A stretch of DNA of 64,000 nucleotides from Apteryx mantelli (lineage: Eukaryota; Chordata; Aves; Apterygiformes; Apterygidae): assembly GCF_036417845.1 (NCBI RefSeq), contig NC_089980.1:111253169-111317168 (forward strand). The letters are read 5' to 3'. Below are positions 32,301 to 44,300 of the stretch, in pieces. The position numbers and the translations under genes were made by a program. Under the pieces are notes generated by a model that made no database searches, was not told the origin of the DNA, and saw only the letters and a program-made list of their open reading frames with translations. The first letter of the stretch is position 1. The number at the start of each line of letters is the position of its first letter.

Positions 32301-35300
32301 TATAAAGAAAATAATCTCCAAATATAATGGGTCTCCTAACAACTATAAAAAACTAACATGATACAGCCTAAGTAAGTTCAGCAGAGAAGCTACAAAGACT
32401 TCTAAACTGTTTAAACAATTTTGGAACAATATTCTAAGAGAAATAATAAGAGCAGAAGAGCTTAAGACTGAATTTGAGAAGTTCAAAACCACTTCTGTTA
32501 CATAGTGCCTGTGACTTCGTGACTTAAGAGGCTCTACCGGCTGCTTGCTCCTGTTCAATATTCTCTCAGATGCAAAGAATCTCCGCTCAAGTATTTGTGT
32601 GGACTTTGTTAATCTTTTCCTCTTATTTCCTTCAACTATTTTTTACCTTGAAAGCCCCAGATAAATGTCCCTTGGTTCAGGTTAGCTGGCAGCTGCGTGA
32701 ATAAGCTTCCCCAGTTGTCCAGATCCACCAATACAATGTGAGTCATGGTACTCAGGTAGTCAAAATCAGGAAGTTCACTGTCTTCAATGGGATAAAAAGG
32801 GTGCATTTTAAGTTCATCTGATTTTACAGTCAACCTATACACATCAACTCAGATATGCTTTTAAAAATCCATATATTTAACTGCTGTATAAGCTAAAAGT
32901 TATAAAACATGATCCTATTTAGGGATTGCACTGTTTCAGCACTGCCTTTAAACCAACTGAAGTAGCATTTAGTAATGCACAAATCAGGTAGAAGGCATAG
33001 CAGGATCTAGTGAAATGACGGCGTGGAGATGGATGGTGTTTTGTGGTAGGCACAGACAGCTGTTGCCCTGTACTGGAGCCTTTAACAGTCCCTTTACCAT
33101 TCAACTGTGCACCCTCTACCACAGCAAGTGCCTGCGGCATTTAACATCTTACGCCCAAAGGCGTGTAAAATGTTTGGAAACATACTTTTTGATCTAGAAC
33201 TAACATAAATGTAAACCTTTTGCTCAAAAGCTTACTTAAGATACTGTAAGTAATTAGAAAACCCTCCATTTTTGAACATGTAAGATACTTTCTCTTGAAG
33301 TTGTTCTTAAAAAGCAAAAAAGCAAAAACGTACTGAGAATAGAAATGCTCAGCTGAAATTATTTTTTGGCAAGGTGAAGGCAACTGAGAAGACAGTGTTA
33401 TAACTGTACTTTCTTGTGTGTGCAAGCCTATCAGTCTCATAAATATTTATACATACAGAGGCGGCAAGTTTCTCACGAATGTGTGTGTATTATAGACTGC
33501 TTTTGCATTTGTAGTAGTTCAGTCTCTGTTTGGGATCTTTGTCCTCCTTTAATCATAAATCTTTAATCATACTTTAATCACAAATTATGCTCCCAAGTCA
33601 TTTGACAATGACATGTTTCAATCCCAAGGCTCTCAATTCTCCTTGCTTTTCGGTTTTGAAAGACTTAATGCATAAGGCATGTAACATTAAAGTGCTGAGT
33701 TAAAGTTCTGGAAACTTAAATCCTGAGAATTCAAATGGCAACCTTGAGAAACAATGTATATCAAACAGATTGCATGAAGGCAAATGGTATGTTACATACT
33801 TGCACTGACATTCAAACAGAGTGTATTAAGACAGTAAGATTTTTCTAATGTAAAAAAAAATAAAAATAAAAAATAAAATTCTACAAACCTTCACTAGGCT
33901 CTTCAGAGTGTGATGAGTTTTCTTTTTTTTCTTTCTTTCCATGTATTGGCCCCTGCAGAGGAGGAGACTGTAGTCTTTCCTGAGCCTTGGATGGATATGC
34001 TGGAAACTTCAGTTTGGCAGGTTTCTTGTCCACACGAGCCCCACTGGCTGTGAATGTGAATAACGTATTTTCCGATTCTGATGCAAGATTTGATATATCC
34101 GGTTTCTGCAAGAAGCAGTGTTTCATGTGATAGTGCTGATGGGCACTCTGGAGATCATGGAAGTTTTTGTTGCATGCAGCACATCTAACAACATACATCT
34201 CTTCATTACATTTCACTGATGTGTGACTACTGAGGTGACTGTTCAAATCAGCAAAATTCTGTGCAGTTGCAGAACAGAAGCAGCAGCGAAACCATAAGCT
34301 TCCTTTTTGCAGCATTACCTTCTGACAATTCACATAATCGTTCCTCCTGTTTATTCTGGAGACATAATTTGTCCGGCAACCACAGGTTAAGTAGTCTCCT
34401 TTTTCTACTGGGAGGAAGTCATCTTCTTTTTTTATTGATACTTCCATTTGCTCAGGCACAAACGCATAGTCCATGCTATGAAGCTCCTTATAATGGATTA
34501 GGAATTCTTCCTCCGTGTCGAAGAAGAGATTACCACAGAGGCCACAGAAGTATTTAATCTGTATCTCCTGGTTATGATGCTCTTGACAGTGCCGCTGTAG
34601 TGTTCCTACTTTCCGAAAGTGATTTTTGCATAAGCCACAGCAATACCTGTGAAATGCATGGCTTTCTAAAGACATGCAATGCTGTTTAACACTGTCTTCA
34701 GAGTCAAACATTTCCTCACAAATATGGCATTGCCATTTTCCCAGAACAGGACTTCTTTCAGGGGAGAGTTCCACAGGACTAGGAATACAGTCTTTCCTTT
34801 CAGTTGAGGAACTGCACACTGTGCCAGAAGCAGAGGGCATAGGTTCATCTTCCAGAGCTTCCTGCTCATAATAGTAACTATGTCCACCATGAAATTCAGT
34901 CACATGTCCCATAATATCCTCTTCTCTGAGAAGATCTACAGAGCATGCTCTGCACCAGAAAAGAAAGTTAGTCAAGTGTGCTCCCCCATGGAATCGACTC
35001 ATATGCAGGCGGATAATGCTTGAATTTTCAGCAAGCTTTCCACACACAGCACACTTGTGACAGATCCTGTTTGCTGATAAAATGTGCTTTTCTACTGACT
35101 CTTCTGTAAGAAACTTTTGAAGGCATTCACAAAACCAGGCTTTTACTTTGTGAGCGCTACCTTGACTTTGGTTTGCTACATGACCTTCATTTTTACCTTT
35201 CAAATCACTTTTCCGTTTTGAAGGAGTAGATTCACTTTCATTAGTAGATTCACTCCAAGTCAAAGGTCTCTTAAGCAGTGGTCTGGACCGATCCACAATA

Positions 35301-38300
35301 TGACGCAAATGAGACGGATTTTTATTTTTTTCATTGATATGACAGAACGTCAAGATGGACTCTTCCATTGTAGAAATAACTTTAATTTTGTGTTGAGTGC
35401 TTTGCTTATGTTGAGTGATCTGATCCTCATCAGCAAACAGCTTATTACAGTTCTCACAGTGACCTTTTGTTTTAAATATTTCTGCAACTTGGGAGATGCT
35501 CTTCTTTGACAGTGCCATGGGGCCAGAATTACGACAACGTGTTCTAGATTAGATTGAAGGAAAAAAAAATTATATCATAATCTGAAACTTTTTTAAATTT
35601 TCAGAGGTACTTTGAAATATTCCCTAGTAGCTACAGCAAATAGGGCGTGGAAATACTGTCTTCTGTATACTTTAGCTGGCTTATCAACTTGTCAACAAAA
35701 ATATACAACGCCTAGGTATTGCCTAAGTCTCTGCACTTTAAAAAGAATAAGGTGTTAATTTCCAAAACTACAACTGAGATGCCTGCTTATGTTGTTGACT
35801 CAGTATACTTTAGAAATTAAATGCTGACAACTTAAACGTAGTGGAAGAGAGACCAAGAAAGTTCTGTTGCTCTCTGTTACAGGAAGTAACAAAAAGGATA
35901 CATAGATTAATCAGCATTTTCCAGGCGATCACGTGGAATAAGAGGGGGGTTGTTTTGGGGATAGTTTCCCCTGTAAGTCAACATTCAGATGGTTTTAGAC
36001 ACACTGAAATCCACCAACACCCCTATAAACACACATCTATCCATTATCTACCTATGGATGTTCATATCATAAGGACAGTTGTCTCTTACAAACCTGAAAT
36101 GAGCTGTTAATTCCATATGTGAGCGTAATATCTGGTAGCAGGATATACACTTCACCTGGAAGGGGACCTCTTTGCACAGAGATATCAGAAGTTTCTTTGC
36201 ATAGGATGGGAAAGGCAGAGGAAGGCCAGTCTTCGTTTCATCTGTAACAGGGAATGGTAAAAAGAGCAAACACATATTAAAGAGTCCTTTCACAGTGTTA
36301 CAGCTCTCAGAGGGCATAGCTACAACTGTGCTTGCTAGTCACAGGATTCAGACATCAAGTTACCATGCGTGAGCTGAGTCACAGTTACTGTGCAATGCAA
36401 ATTTTACTTAAAACTGCATTAATTTAATAATCTAGCACTAATTTGTTAACTAACAAACTGCATTAATGTATTAAACAATCTCATGTCTGAATCTGTCAGC
36501 ACCTTGTTTCTTCATATTCAGTGACTGACTCACAGAATCACAGAATTGCTGAGGTTGGAAGGGACCTCTGGAGATCATCTAGTCCAACCCCTCTGCTCAA
36601 GCAGGGTCACCTAGAGCACATTGCACAGGATTGCATCCAGGTGCATTTTGAATATCTCCAGAGAAGGAGACTCCACCACCACTCTGGGCAACCTGTTCCA
36701 GTGCTCTGTCACCCTCACAGTGAAAAAGTTTTTCCTCATGTTCAGATGGACTCCACTTCCCTTGTCCTCCTTCTACAAGTTCAGGTCAGGTCTCTCTCTC
36801 ATGAAGACCCTTACTGACTTACTTTCTCTCCATCTACAAAAACATAAAGTTCCCATATATTTTGACCCCTCCCCCCCTCCCCTTTCCTTAAATTTATAGG
36901 TGCATGACTGTTTTGTTGTGCTGGGTACATACTCAATGTCTAACTCTAGGTACTAGTAGAATAAAAAGTTTTCTAATGAAAAGAGAATGGGAAACGGCTT
37001 ATGAATGTTATAATTGCTGCCACTATTCTGCATCTTAGGAGGTAAATTCTCTTTGAATTTTCCATTTATAGTAAGATGTAATGGCCAGTAGGAAGTAATT
37101 TGAAGATAGGTCTTTCAACTAATTTAACTGCCAGATCTTACAGACTATGTTGATGATATTAAATCATGAAGACCCACCTACCAATGCAAAGGGAAAAAAA
37201 GAGCACTTCTGTTTTTTGTTCTTTGTGTGACTAAATGCTACCCATCTTTGAAGAAGAAAACTGCCTTCTTTATGCTTTTAATCTTTTCACAGCAATAGGT
37301 CACCAGTAATCTTTCTAAAAACCTATGGCCTGATTTTCATGGAATTTGTAATAAACATATTGAGAATTAATAATCTATTTGAGAATAAAAATACATTAGA
37401 TTTAAAATACATAAGAGAACTCAGAACAGGGCAGCTGATTGTCACTTCTGTGAACAGGGTAGCCCAGACTCAACATGCAGGAAGATTCCTTCAAAGTCTG
37501 TTTTTACCTCACACTTCCTGCAGGCACTCTGAGGGAAGGAAGAATTAGTACATATTGTTATGAACATCAACTATACCAATCCTTTTGGCCATGTAGGCCT
37601 ATCCTGCAAGCTGCAGTATCTAAAATATGGCAACTGTTCAAATAAGAAGGCAACTCCACTTACATCTCATCTCTCTGAATCATTTACCTAACATTAAACT
37701 AAATGCTTTAATACCTGTTGCTTATGTCAAAGCTAAAAAGTCAGTACAGCTAGGATGGCTGGTAACTCAGCCTGACAGGTCACTGACAGTTTTCCAAGAT
37801 CATTGACGGGTGAGTGAGGAGTTAACAGGACTGAAGTTTGTCAATTGATATGCAGAAGAACTGATAGCACAAGAGCTGACGTGCACAAAGCTGTTGAACA
37901 GAGGACTTAACAGGACTAAAGTCGTCTACCAACCGATATGCGCAAGGACTGACGTGCGCAAGGCTGCGGAATGGCAGCATTAACAAGACTGAAGAGGTCT
38001 GCCACCTGGAATCTGCACGGACCCCCGGGGAGGGAAGAAACGATACGGAGGTGTTGTGGTCTTGCCTCGCTAGCAGGGTCCTCCCAAGCAGACAAACAAA
38101 CAGTCCTGCGATTGTGAAACTCGCAAAAAGTCAGCAAAAGCAGTGTTTGCCCAGAGCCCCAGCCCAATAAAGAGAGATTTGGGAGCTAGGAGAGCTTGAG
38201 CAGGGACGGGAACGTGACCTGACCATCCTCTCCGGCTGGACCGTGAGTATCCCCCCCCTCCCCTTTTCCTGGGACACTGGGTTAAGGTAACTCCTCGAGG

Positions 38301-41300
38301 TTGACAGTCCTCTCACTAGGAGAGTGAACAAGAAAGCTTTCAAGTAGGGATAAGCAGTCCTTCCAATTAATAACACAGTAATCGACGGTTTCAGGTTATC
38401 CTTTCTAAATTAGTAACTGATGGTTTTGTGTTATCCTTCCTAAATTAGTAATTGCGTTATTTTAATGGATGTTACTAATCCAAGAACTTGTGTGAGGAAA
38501 TAAACATTTATTATTATTATATTACTGTCTCAGTCGTTGCTATCGAACTTTCATAGTGTGACAGTGCAACAATCATGATCAGACATCTGGGGAATCTAGT
38601 ATGCATGGTTCAGGATGCTACCAGCTCACAGCAGAGCCAACAGTTTAGCCTTCAGTAGCAACACAGCCCGTGCAAGGCACCTGACCGGGATTCGTATTTA
38701 TATGAAGAAACTTCCACAGATCTTTTCCATTAGGCACGCTAAAGACACAGGCAAAGAAAATAACCTCCAACAGACTCCAGACAGAACAGCAGGGGGCAGG
38801 AACACCACAGTCAGTCTGGTTAGATTCACAAGAAATATTTATGTGGTTTGGTCTGTGCTTCTTTCAATATGTTAAGTGCAAACCTATTTAGGACAGTAAT
38901 CAGATAAGCTTCTCATCCTGCAGTGACCCTATGCGAGATATCTGACAGCACAGGGATAAGGGAAAGTCTGCTTTTCAGTACAGCAATTCTAATAAAGAAA
39001 TCAGTAATATACAAAAACATGAATTTAAAAACAAAACATCTACAGAACTTAACCACATTATAAAATCAAGAGAAAAATATGAATTCACTAAAAACAAAAC
39101 TTAAAAACTTTTTTTCTATTGTGTTTAAAAAACAAACAAAAAAAACAAATCACATTGTCAGGATCAATTATCAGAAAGAATGAAAAGCAGTACACTTAAG
39201 TTGCAACATACCACTCAGTTTAAAAACTTGTAGGAAGTGGTTCTTTCCAGACATATGCTGCAAGCATTCATCTCTTACAGTGAAGAGGAGGAAGCAGTTT
39301 GGGCATGCGTAACACTGAATAAGCTGAGGAGGGAGATCTTTATTATGTCCATCATTTTCATTTACCTGGAACATAAAACGGTCTGGTTAGGGAAAATATG
39401 AAGACAACAAATCAGTCCCATCTCTCCATGTCTTTCCCTTCCTCTCCCCCTCCATGGCATTATTCTTCCCTCCCAGGTTTCCAGCTACCACATCTATGTT
39501 TACCTACAGCCTGCTGTTTCGCACTTCAGCTTGTGAGAGAGGGGACTGGACAACCTGCCTCACTTAACTCAGTTACTCATCCTTGACACTTTGGCAAGTT
39601 TTCTGTTCCCTTTTACTGCACCACTGGTAGCAACTACACTTTCCCCAGAACTAAAGACTACATTTAAACTCTGCCAGTTCTTATCTAGTACCTCTAACCA
39701 GGCTCTCCCTAAAAGCTCTCTTTCTGTCACCACAACAGAAGGCTTTCCTGCTACATTGTTTTGTTTCTTCTCTAGTCTTTCTTACCTCCATCTTCTCAAA
39801 GTGCCACTCCTCAGAGTAGCTTGACAGGCCTGCGACTCTTATCAAAGTCCTGTACTTTTCAAATCCCTTCTCCCTTACTCCCTCCACCCCCTTTGCCTTC
39901 TACATCAACTGCAAATCTCTGCCTTCAGGGCAGAAATCCTTTAGCTTTGCTTCTGACACTCTGCTTCTGCTTACTCCTTTCTTCTGTCTTCCACAGAATC
40001 TTCCTGACAAGCTTTCTTCCACAACTTTGTTTAGGATTATCTCCCCATCTTGTCACACCAATATTATCCCATCCTTATGCCTGCTACAAGAGCCACTCCC
40101 TTTCACCAAACTTGTCTAGTAACTCCTGTTGATGCCCCTAGGCATACCACAGGCACACAACTGGAAGAAATGGAAAAAGAACAGGGACAAACTGTGGCAT
40201 AATCCTTCAAGCTTGTCAGGTATGAACATGAATCAGCTAAAAGCAGCCTAATTTTCAGAGTATCAAAAATTTCCCTTGATTTTAATAGGCTAAGTGGGTC
40301 CACTTGTGGGTTGGTGATTAAAATACTCAACTTTGAAACTGTTATCCATTATCCATTTAAACACCAGACTGCTAAATAAAGACAAGCACCCCGCAGATAA
40401 CACCTAAGGATCTTTCACTGAACTGATATTTTACAGTGGTACCTTATGAACCTAAGGGAAAGACAGGTAGAGAGTATAATAAAAAGAAAGAAGACATGAA
40501 CAGAATGGAATGAGGGAACAACAACAACAAAAGCAAATACTATTAGTTTATATTCAAATGAATGCTCAAATGGTGGATTATCCTGCTCCATTCTGCAAGT
40601 TAACTAGTGAGTAGCTGTAGACACACTTGTCATTGGAGAGACTGGAGACAGGGAAGAAACAGTTGCATCTGAATCAGAGTCTTTTCTCATTCTGTTGCCT
40701 CTCTTTCCTGCCTCCTTTCTGCTTCTTCTCTTCATTGTCACTTACTTTACTTTAACTTCTTGCCTTTATCTTTACCAGTTTTGGAGATGCAAAAAGGGGA
40801 ATACTTTTTGACAACATCAATACCTTTTGTCCTACCAAGAGGGACAAAAAGTTCAAGACAGAACTACAGTCCTCTCAGAATAAACTGCAGAGTACAATCT
40901 AATTATCAGATTTTATGGGAGCATTGCTAGGATACCCCAAGTGTTTGAAACACAGCAAAATAAAAAAATCGTTTGAAAGACTAAATGAATGGAGGGGAGA
41001 GGAAGATTATAAGAAAAATCTATGCATAATTTTAGGTCTTGAAAACCCTCTATTACGTTCAGTCAGGTGAGTTACTTATCCTTGTGATCTTGCCTTAGAT
41101 AAAAGATGATCACTGTACTGCTGAGAGGTTGAAAATCCTTTGCAGCATATCGCACAGGCAACAGCATTATTTGGAGGTCCATGTAATGTAATTGTTGGGT
41201 CACAAGGAGAATGATCAAACCTATAGAGGAAGAAATAATTAACAAACTAGCCCCCCTCTACACAGTCAAAATGTTTTTAAAAGGGAAAAAATATGTCTTT

Positions 41301-44300
41301 TGAAGCTCTTGGACAAAAGCCTATCAAATACAACTGTAAAATTCACCTAACTTCACCTAACATTAGCTGTATTAGTTGAAGCATCCCACGCAGAGGTGAT
41401 TCTTTTTGCAGCTTACCTATTGAATGGTCTATTTGCAGAGAATTAAAATTGTTTTTAAAAACAAGAGAACTAATGAAGCTTCAGTTTCCTATGGATGGAT
41501 CTTTTTTACCTCCTCTTATTTTCTCACCTTATCTTCCTCATGATACGCTTACTAGTCAAAAGACAGGACCTGATGGAATTGACCCCAGAAATATTAAGTG
41601 CTGACTGGCAACAAACAGCTATGGACAAATGACTCAAATGACTTGCCAATAGCTATCTCTGCTCATCCTTCCCTTCATTAGGAACATCTTTTTTACCCTA
41701 CCATCAAGTTTTATACAGCTTTTAGGTATTTAATTATATGTTAACGTTTTGCTCTTTTTCAAATTTGGATGAAAAACTAACATAACTGGAGCAGAGGAAT
41801 CTTGTTCCTCCAAAAAACAGACATTAAAAATACTTAACCAGAGGAAGAAATTAATTCTGAATGCAAAAAAAAATTCATGAAGATCATCACACCATCTATA
41901 TAAAATTCATAGCAAATTTATCTTCTCTCCAATGGAATTCTGTTACTATAGGCAGTTTAAGATAGATTTGATGCAGATGTTTTAATAATAAAAGAATATC
42001 CTTGAACTTATTTCTTGAACTGAGATCTTGCTCTATGGCCTTACCTTTTCAGGTGACCTAGGAGGAGATGCCCATTGTCAAACTTTCTGTTACAATTCAT
42101 TACAGGACAAGAAATTGGACTGCTGTTGATTGGTGTCTGACTTGCCCTCTGATAAATACCCTTTCTTCCACTGTTAACAGTGCCTGGTTTGAGACCTGTA
42201 TTATAAAACAAAGCACTTAAAAGCCTCTATAATTGAGATTCTGGTTAATAAGTCACACCCTGAAGCACGTAAAATTCAGGTTATACTGATTCTTAAAAGC
42301 ACAATAGCAATGATATGTAATGCAATCCTACAACAAAGTAGTCTGCTCTTTCAGTTGAAGTATCTACCTTTTCAAACACTAGCATGATCAATTTTCTAAC
42401 ACTTTGACATCCTTCCTCCAGATTCATGCATGATACTGCTGTTTCCTATTAAAGGTATTGTATATAATTCAGTGGCAGTATTTTAAACTGAATCAACTTC
42501 CTGAAATTATACTTCTTTCCAATGGCGTATTTTCCTGAGTAACAGTTACATAGTAATATTTTTCCTTCTAGCAGCTTTGGTTGTTAAGTAGCTAACACTA
42601 CCTTAGTGTCCTTTATACTTAGCATATTAAATTTACTAAGCAACAAGACATTATTAAGAATAGTTTTATATGGAAAGCAGTGTAAAGGAACTTTCGAATG
42701 TTATACTGGCAAAGTTGGTATTGGAAGATTTGGTTAGGTATTAGAGCCACATATAAGTTCAATGTCAGTATTGCTTAATGCAATTACTACATGTTCCATT
42801 CTGCAATGCAGCACTTGGAAATAATCACTATCAAGTGAATTAACAGTGATTTAGAAAATGTATCATTTAAACCTAGTTTCAAAGTACTTGAATAAATGCT
42901 CATTACTCCTCTAATGTATTTATTAATCTGTGGTTCCTTATCATGAATTTGAAACTCCATCATTCCTATTGTTACCTGGCATTTTTAACCACTGGTCCAC
43001 ACATAATCTTGCAGCTTCTGTGTCACTGTGTCCCCGAATAAATTCTAGTTCCTGCAGTCCATGAGCATACTGAGAATCAACCTTCTCCTGAAGGAGAAAA
43101 CATATCAGGCAAAGGGGCCATTAAATTAAAAAGAGACAAGATTAAGGATGCATATGAAGTTAAACTTTCAAAACTTACATATGGATCTCTAAGGAAAAAA
43201 AACCCATCAAACTTAGAACCATTTGACTGACTTTCATATAACACAATATAGATGGAATAAAATAGCAATAAAATAATAAAAACAGAATACTAATTTTTGT
43301 GTCCTCAGTAAAAGCTATAGCTCTTGAAATACCATTGTTGAAAATAGCCAGGTGAAGAAATCCTAACATTGATTTTTTTTCCATTATCAACATTGGTATC
43401 CACAATACAGAAAAAAAAAAAAAAAGAATCTCCAGCAATATCACAGCTAAAATGCATCCCTGTAGTGAATATCTTCTGAGGCATTTCTGAATAATACAAC
43501 TTGATTTGACTAGACAGGCCAGATTGGAAGTTAAAGAAATAGTCTTCTTTGCATACAAATTCTAGCCGAGAAAACTAACAAAAGACAGTTTGGGTTTTCA
43601 TATGGACAGCCAAGCCCATGGGGACACCATCTTCTAGCTATATATTTTTATTTAACATCTATTCAGAAAATAAATACTTTATAGAAAAAGAGTCAAGCAA
43701 TTTACTTCCGACACATCTATAGTTTCTGAAGCACATACATAACCAAGAAGAATTTTAAGATTATAAAAAGAAACAAATAACAACGGAATGAAAAATAAGT
43801 AAGAAAAGGCTTTTCCTAATATTTTGCCAGCAGCCTGTCCTTGCTGTCATAAAATGATATTTGTTTATATGAAAAAACTGCACCAGAAACTGCAGACAAA
43901 AAATAGTTCCCCAAGTTTCATGAGTTACCATGACTTATTTAGCTCTTGCTTCTCAGTTGGGTCAAGGCTAACTATGGTGTGTACACCCCAAGACTCTTCC
44001 AGCTACCAAACAAAACACACTAACTTGAATTGGCTACATCCCATTTTAACCCACTGGCCTTATTTCTACAGGAGCCCACTTCCCCACCTCAATACCAACT
44101 CTCTACTGTCATGCCATTATAAGACAGTCTGACTATGGGAAAGAACAGAACCTCAATTTGTGTGCAAATTTTTGCAGTTTTGCCTAGCTGACATTTTCCT
44201 GGCTCCCTTCTATTCATACTATATATATACACTGAGATCCTACAATCCCCGAACCCTGCACCTATTAGGCTTCTTATCCTGTATGTCAAATGTCACCTGT

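Larger units (their letters stand above)
37716..38571 (+). mobile_element. LTR-like element, probably a solo endogenous retrovirus LTR
   Basis: An ~850-bp block of distinct composition, CpG-richer than its surroundings. Outer ends form a perfect 6-bp inverted repeat TGTTGC (37716-37721) and GCAACA (38566-38571); an inner 5-bp pair TGTCA (37725) and TGACA (38559-38563) is an alternative. AATAAA lies at 38499-38504, about 65 nt before the end, as in many LTRs, with another at 38166-38171. The left part has enhancer-like direct repeats. No internal coding region is present. I could not see a matching target-site duplication, so the exact ends and family are uncertain. Confidence 0.5.
36242..39211 (-). 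other. ZNF451: ZNF451 intron 8 (3 kb)
   Basis: GT-AG intron carrying a CR1 3' end (36531-36800) and an LTR-like element (37716-38571), the densest concentration of mobile DNA in the window. Confidence 0.85.

Noticed and set aside
33881-35518. Treating the ATG at 35518 as the start of a 545-residue intronless zinc-finger gene
   Set aside because: The frame is open upstream to an AG acceptor at 35544, the added residues RTRCRNSGP match the family, and upstream exons join in phase. It is exon 10 of ZNF451. The last codons before 33881 are intron read-through.
39410-40120. C/T-rich block in intron 7 as a second L2-like LINE
   Set aside because: Base composition is similar to the 22.6-kb fossil, but I could not find a reverse-transcriptase motif in any frame.
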